Shown here piece after piece: positions 35,124 to 43,968 of a DNA stretch of 45,105 nucleotides. This DNA comes from Methylacidimicrobium cyclopophantes. GTDB taxonomy: Bacteria; Verrucomicrobiota; Verrucomicrobiia; Methylacidiphilales; Methylacidiphilaceae. Below the pieces are notes generated by a model. It did no database searches, had not been told where the DNA came from, and saw only the letters and a list, made by a program, of their open reading frames with translations. The DNA lies in NCBI RefSeq assembly GCF_902143385.2, contig NZ_CABFUZ020000259.1, forward strand, positions 1 to 45,105. The letters run 5' to 3'. The stretch's first letter is position 1. Every line of letters begins with the position of its first letter. A program made the position numbers and the translations under genes.

Positions 35124-35839
35124 TCGGCATAGCGTTCGCCGTCAAGCATGAGGCCAAGGAGCTTCTTGCCGCGCTCGAAAAGAAGCGGTGGGAAAAGACA
35201 CCCGAGGCTCTGCTCTGCACGGGCCGAATCGGCGAAAAGCAGATTGCAGTGGCCATCGTCGGCATGGGACGGGAAAGGGCGGCGCGAGGGAGCGAGCTCT
35301 TCCTTCGGCGGTTTCCCCTGCGTTTGTTGATTCTCGCCGGATATGCCGGAGCGCTTCGGCCCGACATCCAGCGCGGACAAATCGCCGTGGCGTCCAATTA
35401 TCTGGATGCAGGATCGGCGCTCTGGTTTTCCGGAGGAGAGGTTCCCGAATTGCGCATCGCGACGACGGATGTCGTCGTGGGAGACCCGGAAAGCCGGCGA
35501 AAGCTTGCCGAGGAAACCAACGCCGATCTCGTCGATATGGAGACCGATGCGGTCGCAAGCGTGGCACGAGCTCGAGGAGTTCCCTTCGTGAGCCTTCGGG
35601 TCGTCACCGATGGCTTCGAGGACCGACTTCCGGTGGACGCCATTGCTGCAGCCTGGGAAAGCGAAGGGGGCACCGTTCGCGCGCTCCCGTTGACCATTTA
35701 CCTCGCGACCCATCCCGGGGAGATCGGCCCGCTGCTGCGGTTCGCCCGATTCCTCCCGGAGGCGCGTCATCGATTGACACGAAGGCTCCTGGAGCTAGTG
35801 TACAGCTTGGGAGGAGGCGGAGGAACGAGTGGAATCTAG
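35120..35839 (+). CDS. hpnG: Hopanoid-associated nucleosidase/phosphorylase HpnG
   Basis: A 239-residue protein of the purine nucleoside phosphorylase/MTA-SAH nucleosidase superfamily. The N-terminus IGIAFAVKHEAKELL and the segments VGMGRERAARGSELFL, ILAGYAGALRPDIQRGQIAVAS and VDMETDAVASVARARGVPF follow the fold, including the conserved MET ribose contact. In hopanoid pathways HpnG removes adenine from adenosylhopane, the step before bacteriohopanetetrol; that role is inferred from direct coupling to shc (ATGA overlap). HpnH, the preceding radical-SAM step, is not in the window. The upstream in-frame extension overlaps shc and is rejected. Confidence 0.88.
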   Translation: MIGIAFAVKHEAKELLAALEKKRWEKTPEALLCTGRIGEKQIAVAIVGMGRERAARGSELFLRRFPLRLLILAGYAGALRPDIQRGQIAVASNYLDAGSALWFSGGEVPELRIATTDVVVGDPESRRKLAEETNADLVDMETDAVASVARARGVPFVSLRVVTDGFEDRLPVDAIAAAWESEGGTVRALPLTIYLATHPGEIGPLLRFARFLPEARHRLTRRLLELVYSLGGGGGTSGI

Positions 35840-36155
35840 GCCGATCGAAATCACCCCGAAGGCGCGGGACGAAATTCAAAGGCTCGCGGCGATTCGAGGG
35901 GCATCACACTTCCGTATCGCCGTGACGCGGGGAGGCTGCGCCGGTTGGGAATATCAGATCGACTTTGCGGCGGCACAACCGGACGATATCGAGTGGCAGG
36001 AAGGGGAGATTCGGATCGCCGTCGATCGAGCCAGCGTTACGCGGCTCCAGGGGGCTATCCTCGACTACCAGGGCGGACTTACCGGAGCCGGGTTCCGCTT
36101 CCGAAACCCCCATGCGCGCGGAACTTGCGGCTGTGGGACTTCCTTCGAAGCGTGA
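35829..36155 (+). CDS. A-type iron-sulfur cluster carrier (HesB/IscA/ErpA family)
   Basis: A 108-residue protein with the three conserved cysteines of A-type carriers: Cys37 in GGCAGW, and Cys100 and Cys102 in CGCGTSF. A normal-length family member, expected to hand Fe-S clusters to apoenzymes in the cytosol. The start is GTG at 35829, overlapping hpnG by 11 bases, so it belongs to the hopanoid transcript. A possible client is the radical-SAM enzyme HpnH or the isoprenoid Fe-S enzymes IspG/IspH; this is inference from context. Confidence 0.93.
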   Translation: MESRPIEITPKARDEIQRLAAIRGASHFRIAVTRGGCAGWEYQIDFAAAQPDDIEWQEGEIRIAVDRASVTRLQGAILDYQGGLTGAGFRFRNPHARGTCGCGTSFEA

Positions 36156-36164
36156 AGCCCGCCG

Positions 36165-36184
36165 GCGCGCATCGGCAGGCGCGC
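36165..36184. other. GC-rich hairpin after the A-type carrier gene
   Basis: Two GCGCGC arms (36165-36170 and 36179-36184) with an 8-base loop lie 10 bases after the stop. There is no following T-tract. It may weaken read-through into leuS; otherwise the 113-base gap shows nothing clear. Confidence 0.25.
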
Positions 36185-36268
36185 TTCCCCCGTCGCCGAT
36201 GATGACAAGGCGCCGGGAGACGAAAAACCCTTTTGCTTTCTTCGGCGACATGCCATGTAGAGGCGATA

Positions 36269-38740
36269 ATGGAAGCACGTAGGGCTTACCCGTTCGACCG
36301 AATCGAGCCGAAATGGCAGCGGATCTGGCGAGAGCGGAGGGTCTTCCGCGCCGCCAATCCGGGCGAGCCGGGTGCGCAAAAGCCGAAGTATTACGTATTG
36401 GACATGTTCCCCTACCCCTCCGGCAGGGGACTCCATGTCGGGCATCTGGAAGGCTACACCGCGAGCGATATCGTGGCTCGCTACAAGCGGATGCGGGGAT
36501 TCAACGTGCTGCACCCGATGGGGTGGGACGCCTTCGGCCTGCCCGCGGAGCAGCATGCGATTGCAACGGGGATTCATCCGCGGATCACCACCGAGCGTAA
36601 TATCGCAAACTTCCGAGCGCAGATCGAAGCGATGGGCTTTTCCTACGATTGGTCTCGGGAGATCAAGACGACCGACCCCGGGTACTACCGCTGGACACAG
36701 TGGATCTTTCTGCAGCTTTTCCGTCGCGGGCTCGCTTACGTCGCGGAAGCGCCGGTCTGGTACTGCCCAGCTCTGCAGACCGTCTTGGCCAACGAAGAGA
36801 TTCTTCCTTCCCCTGAGGGCCCTGTTTCGGAGCGGGGACACCATCCAGTCGAGAGGCGACCTTTGCGGCAATGGATGCTGCGCATTACGGCGTATGCGGA
36901 ACGGCTGCTTGCCGACTTGGATCTGGTGGAATGGCCCGAATCCATCAAGGAGATGCAGCGGAACTGGATCGGTCGAAGCGAAGGAGCCGCCATCCGCTTC
37001 CCCATCGAGGGAAAGGACGTTTCGGTGGAGGTCTTCACGACTCGTCCGGACACGCTCTTCGGTGCGACCTACTTGGTATTGGCTCCTGAGCACCCCTTGG
37101 TGTCGGAGATCACTCGGCCGGAATGTCGGACGGCCGTGGAAGCCTATCAACAGGAAGTCGCCAAGAAGAGCGACTTGGAGCGGTCGGAGCTCAGCGGAGG
37201 GAAGACGGGCGTTTCCCTCGGCTCCTTTGCGATCAATCCCGCGAGCCGGGAGCGGATCCCGGTCTGGATCGCCGATTACGTTCTGATGTCGTACGGGACG
37301 GGAGCCATCATGGCCGTTCCGGCCCATGACGAGCGGGACTACGAATTTGCCACGCTCTTCGGCCTTCCCGTGCGATCCGTGGTGCGGCCGGCGGATTCAT
37401 CGGATCCTCCGGCGCGATGTTTCTCCGGAGAGGGAATCGCCTGCTCCTCCCGATTTCTCGATGGCTTACCCACACGCGAGGCCAAGAAGGCGATGATCGC
37501 CTGGCTTGAGGAAAAAGGCGTGGGTAAGCGGACCGTCCAGTATCGCCTCCGCGATTGGCTCTTCTCTCGGCAGCGATACTGGGGAGAGCCCTTCCCGATC
37601 ATCTGGCGGAACGGGAAAGCGGAAGCGGTGCCCGAAACGGAGCTGCCCGTTCTTTTGCCCGAGCGTAAAGAATTTTCCCCCGAGAAGGGCGGGTTCGCTC
37701 CTCTCTCCCAAGAGAAGAGTTGGGTCGAATTACCGGACGGCGGCCGGCGGGAGACCAACACGATGCCTCAGTGGGCCGGTTCCTGCTGGTACTATTTGCG
37801 GTATCTCGATCCTGCGAACGGACAAGCGCTGGTCTCCCCGGTTGCGGAACGCTATTGGATGGGGCCGCAAGGCGTAGACCTCTACATTGGAGGGGCCGAG
37901 CACGCGGTGCTCCACCTCCTCTACGCCCGATTTTGGCACAAGTTCCTTTACGATATCGGGGTGGTTTCGACTCCCGAACCGTTTCATCGCCTCGTCAACC
38001 AGGGAATCATCCTGGGCGAAGACGGACGGAAAATGTCCAAATCCTTTGGGAACATCGTCAATCCGGACGGGCTGCTCCGGGAATACGGTGCCGACACCGT
38101 GCGCCTCTTCGAGATGTTCCTTGGACCGCTCGAGCAGATGAAGCCCTGGTCCTCGCAAGGACTCGAGGGTCCCCATCGTTTTTTGGCTCGTGTCTGGCGG
38201 CTGGTGATGGAGGAGGATGCCGAAGGGCGGTGGACTCCGCGTCCCGGGCTTTCGACGGAAGAAGCTCCTCTGGAAGTCCGGAGGATTCTTCATCAGACAA
38301 TTCGGAAAGTGACCGACGACCTGGAGCAGCTCTCCTTTCATACAGCCATCGCCCAGATGATGATTCTGGTGAATGCGTTGACCCGGCAACTCGTCCAATG
38401 GAGATGCGTCCTCGAGCCGCTGATCCTGCTTCTTTCGCCCTTCGCTCCCCATCTCTGCGAAGAGCTCTGGTCGGCGCTCGGTCAAACCGATTCCTTGGCG
38501 TACGCGAGATGGCCGGAAGCCGACCCTCGGCTGCTGGCCGAGGAAGAAGCGGAGTGGGTGATCCAGATCAACGGCAAGGTGCGCGGTCGGATGACGGCGG
38601 CGCGCAGCCTCGGTCGAGAAGAGGCGGAAGCTTTGGCACGCCGGCGGCCGGAGATCGAGGCCTGGATCGAAGGAAAATCCGTGCAGAAGGTAGTCTTCGT
38701 TCCCGGGAAGCTGTTGAACTTCGTGGTCGGGCCGAGTTGA
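36269..38740 (+). CDS. leuS: Leucyl-tRNA synthetase
   Basis: An 823-residue class I synthetase charging tRNA-Leu. The HIGH motif is HVGH (56-59) after PYPSGRGL. The CP1 editing domain includes TTRPDTLFGATYLVLAPEHPL and VPAHDERDYEFA with the editing Asp. KMSKS is intact at 588-592 (GRKMSKSFGN). The C-terminal domain ends in QINGKVRGRM...VQKVVFVPGKLLNFVV. The ATG at 36269 follows AGAGG; the upstream frame to 36233 is not needed. It converges with pmbA. Confidence 0.98.
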   Translation: MEARRAYPFDRIEPKWQRIWRERRVFRAANPGEPGAQKPKYYVLDMFPYPSGRGLHVGHLEGYTASDIVARYKRMRGFNVLHPMGWDAFGLPAEQHAIATGIHPRITTERNIANFRAQIEAMGFSYDWSREIKTTDPGYYRWTQWIFLQLFRRGLAYVAEAPVWYCPALQTVLANEEILPSPEGPVSERGHHPVERRPLRQWMLRITAYAERLLADLDLVEWPESIKEMQRNWIGRSEGAAIRFPIEGKDVSVEVFTTRPDTLFGATYLVLAPEHPLVSEITRPECRTAVEAYQQEVAKKSDLERSELSGGKTGVSLGSFAINPASRERIPVWIADYVLMSYGTGAIMAVPAHDERDYEFATLFGLPVRSVVRPADSSDPPARCFSGEGIACSSRFLDGLPTREAKKAMIAWLEEKGVGKRTVQYRLRDWLFSRQRYWGEPFPIIWRNGKAEAVPETELPVLLPERKEFSPEKGGFAPLSQEKSWVELPDGGRRETNTMPQWAGSCWYYLRYLDPANGQALVSPVAERYWMGPQGVDLYIGGAEHAVLHLLYARFWHKFLYDIGVVSTPEPFHRLVNQGIILGEDGRKMSKSFGNIVNPDGLLREYGADTVRLFEMFLGPLEQMKPWSSQGLEGPHRFLARVWRLVMEEDAEGRWTPRPGLSTEEAPLEVRRILHQTIRKVTDDLEQLSFHTAIAQMMILVNALTRQLVQWRCVLEPLILLLSPFAPHLCEELWSALGQTDSLAYARWPEADPRLLAEEEAEWVIQINGKVRGRMTAARSLGREEAEALARRRPEIEAWIEGKSVQKVVFVPGKLLNFVVGPS

Positions 38741-38819
38741 CGGGCGGAAGGCGGAAGCGGCTCCGGCAATGTCTTTCGCACAAGCTTCAAAAATGAGCGA
38801 TAGGATTAGCGGACGATCG

Positions 38820-38861
38820 GCGGGCGTGCCTCGAGGCATGCAAAGCCCCGCCGCCGCCCGC
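38820..38861. terminator. Convergent hairpin region between leuS and pmbA
   Basis: GCGTGCC-TCGA-GGCATGC (38824-38841) forms a 7-bp hairpin (one G-T pair). An outer pairing GCGGGCG (38820-38826) with CGCCCGC (38855-38861) is an alternative. It sits between two converging genes and ends at the pmbA stop. No T-tract follows, so intrinsic termination is doubtful. Confidence 0.3.
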
Positions 38862-40196
38862 TCATGACGCTTGGGAGACAGAAGAGAAGGTAAATTCCTT
38901 GGCGACGAGCGCCGGCACGCAAGCGGGCAGATCGTCGATCTCCGACCCGACCGTCGCCTCGGGCTTTCCCAGAGCGAGAACATTTTTGAGAAGGTTCACC
39001 GGGCTTTCGTTGAATCGGAAGTTGTTCACCGGATGGGCGATCTTCCCCTTTTCGATCCAAAAGGTTCCGTCCCGGGTCAGGCCCGTGAGGAGGAGTGTGC
39101 GCGGATCCACCGTCCGGATATACCAGAGCCGGGTGATCAACAGGCCTCGATCGATGCCCTGGATCAATTCTTCCCTCGATCGATCGCCGCCCGACAGGAG
39201 CAGATTCGTCGGCTCGGGAACTACCGGAGCCTTCTTCTCCTGTGCCCAAAATCGCGAGCGGATCAACTCGCGCAGCGTGCCTCTCTCGATCCAGCTCCGC
39301 GGTGCGGCGGGCAGCCCGTCGGTCGAATAGATGGAGCCGGGTGCCGTGGAGTCTCCTGGATCCGAGCGAAGAGTGACGGAATCCGCAAAGAGCTTCTCGC
39401 CCAGAAGAGTCCCTCCTCCCGGCCGAGAAAGAAAGCTTCTCCCCTCGTCGGCAGGACGGGCCTGGAGGGAAAGCAAGAGGAAACCGACTAGATCGCATAC
39501 GGCCGAAGGCTCGAGCAGAACGGTGAATTGTCCCGGGTCGAGGGCTTGCGGATGACGCGAGCGCAGAGCCTTTTCCATTGCCTGCTCCACGAGGGAGCGG
39601 AGGGAAATCTCGGCGGGAGAATAGGCTGCGACTGCGGCCCACCCCGCCCCTTCCCCATCTCGGGTTCGTGCGGAGACCGCGTAGTGCAAGCGAGTCGCCT
39701 GCTGAAAGACCCAAAGGCCGGTCGTGGCCATATAGGCCGAAAAGCTGGTTTCACATTCCAGAAAAGCGGCCCCGATGACCCGCTTGGCCTCCGCCGCCGC
39801 AAGAATCGTCGTGGCCTGCTCGGCGAGGGCCTTTGCCGTCAACCGCGCCGCCTCCGCGGAATAGCCCTGGGCGGCGGGATAGATTTGGGGGGGAGGAGGA
39901 GGAAGAAATTCGGGATCTTCCGGAGAAATTCGCGCGATCTCTTCGGATCGCCGGACGAGCGAGGCGAGGTCGCCAGGGTCCGCCTTATTCCCCGCAGCTT
40001 CTCCTCGACGCTTCCCGAAGGAGGATTCGACGCGGCAATGGAAGCCCTCGTCCTCGCCGTCTGTCGTGACCGTATTGCGGGCAATGCGGACGTTGAGGCG
40101 GGTCCAGCCCGAGATCTCGGCGACGGCGGTTTCCGCCCGGGAGTAGGAGAGGAGCTTGGTGCCAATTTCCCGGACTTCCCCTTCCGAGAGGATCAT
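38862..40196 (-). CDS. pmbA: TldE/PmbA-type metallopeptidase subunit
   Basis: A 444-residue PmbA/TldE family protein, the non-catalytic partner in the TldD-TldE heterodimeric protease that processes peptides such as microcin B17 and CcdA in E. coli. Conserved PmbA regions are seen near the C-terminus (RTVDPRTLLLTGLTRDGTFWIEKGKIAHPVNNFRFNES). It carries no HExxxH zinc motif and no signal peptide. The ATG at 40196 is preceded by GGGAGG at good spacing and overlaps the tldD stop (ATGA), so the two subunits are made together. Confidence 0.92.
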   Translation of the reverse strand: MILSEGEVREIGTKLLSYSRAETAVAEISGWTRLNVRIARNTVTTDGEDEGFHCRVESSFGKRRGEAAGNKADPGDLASLVRRSEEIARISPEDPEFLPPPPPQIYPAAQGYSAEAARLTAKALAEQATTILAAAEAKRVIGAAFLECETSFSAYMATTGLWVFQQATRLHYAVSARTRDGEGAGWAAVAAYSPAEISLRSLVEQAMEKALRSRHPQALDPGQFTVLLEPSAVCDLVGFLLLSLQARPADEGRSFLSRPGGGTLLGEKLFADSVTLRSDPGDSTAPGSIYSTDGLPAAPRSWIERGTLRELIRSRFWAQEKKAPVVPEPTNLLLSGGDRSREELIQGIDRGLLITRLWYIRTVDPRTLLLTGLTRDGTFWIEKGKIAHPVNNFRFNESPVNLLKNVLALGKPEATVGSEIDDLPACVPALVAKEFTFSSVSQAS

Positions 40197-41761
40197 GCTC
40201 CCCTCCCGGTATTCAGCACATGGATGCCCCGAAAGCGAGCGGGTACGACTCCATGAGAAACCGGAGCCGATTGGACCGGCTGTCCCTTCCCGCAAGAAAG
40301 GGTTCCCCCGAGCCAGTACTCCTTTGCGCCGCCGAGGCCGTCACAAGCATTCCAGAACGGCACGGTGGTCCCTTGGTAGGCAACGTCCCGGAGCATCTCC
40401 CCGAGCTTGCCCTTCCGGATTTCGTAGAAGAGCTGCCCTCCAAACTGAAAGTTTTTCCGTTGTTGATCAATGCTCCAGCTTCCGTCTCCGACGATGTAAA
40501 TCCCATCCTCGACGCCGGCGATCAACTCCTCCAGGGAGACATCCCGTTCCGACGGCTGCAAGGAGATGTTGGGCATGCGCTGGATCGGGAAGTAGGCGTG
40601 TCCCTCCGCGAAGGAGCAGGCGTTCGAATGAGGCAGGCCGATCCAGCGAGACTGGCCGATCGCCATTTGAAAATTTTCGAAGCGTCCTCGGGAGATGATC
40701 GGAAATCGAGCGAAGCGCGCCGGCATTCCATCGTCGTCGTAGGCCGCGGTCGCCAAGCCTCCCGGCTGATCCCGATCGGCCATCACCGTCACGATCTCGC
40801 TGGCAAAGCGCAAGCGGCCTCGGTCGGATGGCTTGACAAAGGTGGTACCGGCAAAACCCGCTTCATAGCCGAAGGCCCGATCGAGCTCGGTCGAGTGGCC
40901 GATCGTCTCGTGCAGGGTAAGCCACAGGTTCGTCGGATGAATTACCAGATCCTTCTTCCCCGCGGTGACAGGTTTGGCCTGGAGCTTGCGGCGTGCGTCT
41001 TCCGCCGCCTGCCGCGCCTCGAGCTTCCAATCATGGGATAAGACGTACTCGAAGCCGGCCGCCCTGGGTGGCAGGAGACTCGATCGGCTGGCGAAGCGTC
41101 CCGTTTTCGGATCGGTGGCGGTGACGGTGAGGTGGGGATAGGTTCGGAAGAAGAGCTGCTCGAGAAAGGAGCCGCGGCTCGACGCGAAAAACTTTTCCTG
41201 CCGAACGAAAAGGAAGAAGCTCCGACAGAAAGGAGCCCCGGCCGCCCGAGCTTCCGCATTGATTTTCAGGAGCTGCTCCGCCTTGCGATCCAGAGGGATG
41301 GCGAAAGGGTCCTGCTCGGTAGGCACGCGCCAGCGGTCGGTCTTTGCTTCGATCGACTCCAGTTCGACGAGCTGGGTCGCGAGAACTCGGTTGGCCTTGG
41401 CTACTTCTACCGCGTTTCGTGCGCACGCGGACGCATGGGCCGGGTCGAGTACGCTCGTCGAGCTGAATCCCCAAACCCCGTTGACAAGGACACGTACGCC
41501 GAGACCGCTGCTGGTCGACACCTCGACGTTCTCAATGCGCTCTTCTCGGGCCGACAGCAGTTCCGACTCGGTAAAAAGAACGCGTAGGTCGGCATATCCG
41601 GCTCCCGCGGTGCGAGCGGAGTCCAAGGCCGCCTCCGCGAGCCGAGCGGCTTCTTCCCGACGGGAAGAGGGGTCGTCGGACGATGCAGCGGCCAAAGGAG
41701 AGCCGCCTCCGAGAAGGCCGGCAGCCAGGCTTTGAAGAAATTTTCTGCGGGAGATGCTCAT
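40193..41761 (-). CDS. tldD: TldD-type metallopeptidase with Tat signal
   Basis: A 522-residue TldD family zinc peptidase. The active-site helix HETIGHSTELD holds His284, Glu285 and His289. The N-terminus MSISRRKFLQSLAAGLLGG is a clear twin-arginine signal (SRRKFLQ followed by a hydrophobic stretch and an Ala-rich cleavage region near residue 26), whereas E. coli TldD is cytosolic. The start is ATG at 41761, with GGAGA about 14 bases upstream. It is the first gene of the pair with pmbA and divergent from the M20 gene. Export of the folded protein is predicted; the partner has no signal. Confidence 0.92.
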   Translation of the reverse strand: MSISRRKFLQSLAAGLLGGGSPLAAASSDDPSSRREEAARLAEAALDSARTAGAGYADLRVLFTESELLSAREERIENVEVSTSSGLGVRVLVNGVWGFSSTSVLDPAHASACARNAVEVAKANRVLATQLVELESIEAKTDRWRVPTEQDPFAIPLDRKAEQLLKINAEARAAGAPFCRSFFLFVRQEKFFASSRGSFLEQLFFRTYPHLTVTATDPKTGRFASRSSLLPPRAAGFEYVLSHDWKLEARQAAEDARRKLQAKPVTAGKKDLVIHPTNLWLTLHETIGHSTELDRAFGYEAGFAGTTFVKPSDRGRLRFASEIVTVMADRDQPGGLATAAYDDDGMPARFARFPIISRGRFENFQMAIGQSRWIGLPHSNACSFAEGHAYFPIQRMPNISLQPSERDVSLEELIAGVEDGIYIVGDGSWSIDQQRKNFQFGGQLFYEIRKGKLGEMLRDVAYQGTTVPFWNACDGLGGAKEYWLGGTLSCGKGQPVQSAPVSHGVVPARFRGIHVLNTGRGA

Positions 41762-41931
41762 CGCATTCCGTACTCGGTCTCCTTTTACCCATAGCAAGGT
41801 CCGGAGGGCGGGGGCAAGGGCCGGTTTGTTCTTTCCAAGGGGGATCGCGGCCGGCGAAGGGAGGAGAGAGCGTACCGAGAAAAAGGCTGCGATCGCGTGC
41901 CGCCGTGATAAAAAGAAAGAAGAGGCAAAAC

Positions 41932-43188
41932 GTGAATATCGACGCGGAAGCTTGGCTGGAAAATCACCTGGGTGAGCTCTGCGCCTTTCTCGGCGAGCTC
42001 GTGCGCATTCCGACTGTGAATCCTCCCGGACGCAATTATACGGTTCTGGTCGAAAGACTGGAAACGAAGCTGCGGGAGCTCGACTTATCCGTCGAGAGGT
42101 TAACCGTTCCCGAGGAGGTTGCCGCAAAGTCCCTGCCTCCCGGCTCCGCCGATTTGCCGCGGCACAACGTTATCGGCAGATGGGATGTCGGAGCCAAAAA
42201 GACCGTTCAGTTCAATTCCCACTACGACGTGGTTCCGGAGGCGGGAGCTTGGAAGCACGATCCTTTTTCCGGAGAGCGCGACGGCGACTGGCTTTTCGGC
42301 CGGGGGACCGCCGACATGAAGGGATCGCTTGTCGCGAGCCTCTTCGCGGTCGAAGCGCTCCGGCGAACGGGCATCCGGCCGCGGGTGAACGTGGAGCTCG
42401 CTTTCGTGGCCGACGAGGAGATCGGCGGAGAGCTCGGCACAGGGTATCTCGTCAGCCATCGCAGAGAGCTTCCGGATTTTGCCATCGTTTGCGAAGGGGG
42501 AGCGGCGGGCAAAATCGGGATCGGCCATAACGGCATTGTGCAATTGGAGGTGACGGTCCTCGGCAAAGGAGGGCATTCGGCCTATCCTAGGGGGACGGTA
42601 AACGCTTTCGAGCGGATGATCGCTTTCGCCGCGAGCCTCGAGCCGCGGATCAAGGAGACGTTGGCCGATCCTCGGAAGCGGTTCACGACCCCGTCGGGCG
42701 AAAGGTTGGAGCCCGTGGTCAATCTGGGAGGGATCTTCGGACCCGGAAAGGCGGGGAAGGTGAACATCATTCCTGGCGAAGCCCACTTCACGATCGATCG
42801 CCGGCTTACTCCGGTCGAGGAGGTGCCGGTAGTGGAGAAGGAATTGCGGGAAATGATCCGATCGACCGCCGAGCGGTGTCGAGCGGGAATTCGGATTCGA
42901 AAGATCCATACGACGGCTCCGTGTGCGCTCTCGCCTCGTTCCGTGCTGCCCCAGCAGTTCCGAAAGGCGGTGGAGGCGGTACGGGGAGGACATGCGCGTT
43001 TCACCGTCAATCGAGGAGCGACCGATATGCACTACTACGCTCGAAAACGGGGCATCGATACGATCGGCTACGGGGTTGAGGGGAAAAACATCCACGGAGG
43101 CGAGGAACGGATTCCTGTCGACGATCTAGTGACCACCGCGCAGGTGTACGCTCGATTTCTGCGCGATTTCGCCCCTACGGGGCCGTAG
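41932..43188 (+). CDS. M20-family metallopeptidase/deacylase
   Basis: A 418-residue cytosolic M20 enzyme (ArgE/DapE/carboxypeptidase G2 type). Metal-binding and catalytic residues are visible in SHYDVVP (His, Asp), GRGTADMKG (Asp), DEEIGG (Glu-Glu) and the C-terminal NIHGGEERIPVDDL (His). The dimerisation domain lies between, around GKGGHSAYPRGTVNAFERM. The substrate, amino-acid amide or dipeptide, cannot be decided; the ArgE, DapE and dipeptidase branches share these motifs. The start is GTG at 41932 behind AGAGG; the frame upstream reads the divergent tldD leader. The 170 bases to tldD presumably hold both promoters. Confidence 0.9.
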   Translation: MNIDAEAWLENHLGELCAFLGELVRIPTVNPPGRNYTVLVERLETKLRELDLSVERLTVPEEVAAKSLPPGSADLPRHNVIGRWDVGAKKTVQFNSHYDVVPEAGAWKHDPFSGERDGDWLFGRGTADMKGSLVASLFAVEALRRTGIRPRVNVELAFVADEEIGGELGTGYLVSHRRELPDFAIVCEGGAAGKIGIGHNGIVQLEVTVLGKGGHSAYPRGTVNAFERMIAFAASLEPRIKETLADPRKRFTTPSGERLEPVVNLGGIFGPGKAGKVNIIPGEAHFTIDRRLTPVEEVPVVEKELREMIRSTAERCRAGIRIRKIHTTAPCALSPRSVLPQQFRKAVEAVRGGHARFTVNRGATDMHYYARKRGIDTIGYGVEGKNIHGGEERIPVDDLVTTAQVYARFLRDFAPTGP

Positions 43189-43218
43189 GATCTGCCGATG
43201 CAGGGAGCGGCGGAGGGG

Positions 43219-43240
43219 CTGTTCCGCCGGCGCGGAACGG
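43219..43240. terminator. Hairpin after the M20 gene
   Basis: GTTCCGC-CGGC-GCGGAAC (43221-43238), extendable by two pairs including a T-G to 43219-43240, lies 30 bases after the stop. The downstream bases are GC-rich, so it may stabilise the 3' end rather than terminate. Confidence 0.35.
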
Positions 43241-43292
43241 CTGCTATGGGGCGGTCGAGGCGGTCGGCGGATCCCGCGGGAGGAAAGTTTGC

Positions 43293-43889
43293 GTGAAGGG
43301 CCCGTCTCTCTTTGTTCCGCTATGGTTGCTTGCGATGGCGGCGTGCATTCCGTTTCCGGCCTTCCCGCAACAAGAGCCCTTCGAAGCCGGCGTTGGCATC
43401 GTCTATGCGGAGGGGCATGCCTTCCTATTAAAAGCCCCCGAGGGATGGATTCTCGACAGGGAGTCCCGCGGGAAGACTCGCAGGGAACCTGTCTTTTATC
43501 CCGTCGGCTTCACGGCGAAAGACACGCCGGTTCTGATATGGGCCGGCTCGCAACGAGCCGAGCCCGGCGGCCGAGGTCGAATCGAAACGCTTTTGGAAGA
43601 GAAGCGGCGCTCGCTTGCTCCGCCGCTGGGAAGCGGAGCGAAGTCTATTCGGGTCGCCGAATGGCGGGTCGGCAAAGGACTCCATGCCGATGTCTTCGCC
43701 TTCGTATCGGACCCGAAGGAGGATTCGCTCCTGGAAAGCATGGCTTGTATCCGAACCGCGGTTTCGATCGACTATGTTGTAGTCAAGGCGAAGGACGAGT
43801 CGTTTTATGGCCGATCGCTAGCCGCTTTCGCATCAATCGTGAAGTCGTATATTCCCTTCCAAGGCGGTACGGTCTATATCCCTCGATGA
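43293..43889 (+). CDS. Exported protein of unknown function
   Basis: A 198-residue protein with an N-terminal signal peptide (MKGPSLFVPLWLLAMAACIPFPAFPQ; cleavage likely near residue 26). Cys18 is followed by IPF and the preceding residues are MAA; this is not a convincing lipobox. The mature part has a strand-rich pattern (GIVYAEGHAFLLKAPEGWILD, then FYPVGFTAKDTPVLIWAG) resembling small periplasmic domains such as those of PsbP-like or lipoprotein-transport folds, but no family can be named. The start is GTG at 43293, with GGAGG 10 bases upstream. It precedes the kinase-MurQ gene by 79 bases. Confidence 0.75.
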   Translation: MKGPSLFVPLWLLAMAACIPFPAFPQQEPFEAGVGIVYAEGHAFLLKAPEGWILDRESRGKTRREPVFYPVGFTAKDTPVLIWAGSQRAEPGGRGRIETLLEEKRRSLAPPLGSGAKSIRVAEWRVGKGLHADVFAFVSDPKEDSLLESMACIRTAVSIDYVVVKAKDESFYGRSLAAFASIVKSYIPFQGGTVYIPR

Positions 43890-43968
43890 GGCTTTCATCC
43901 GAGGGGCGGTTGCCTTGCCGAGAGGCTAGTTGACGGCACCCGTTCCGTACCCGGAAGAGACCACATCC

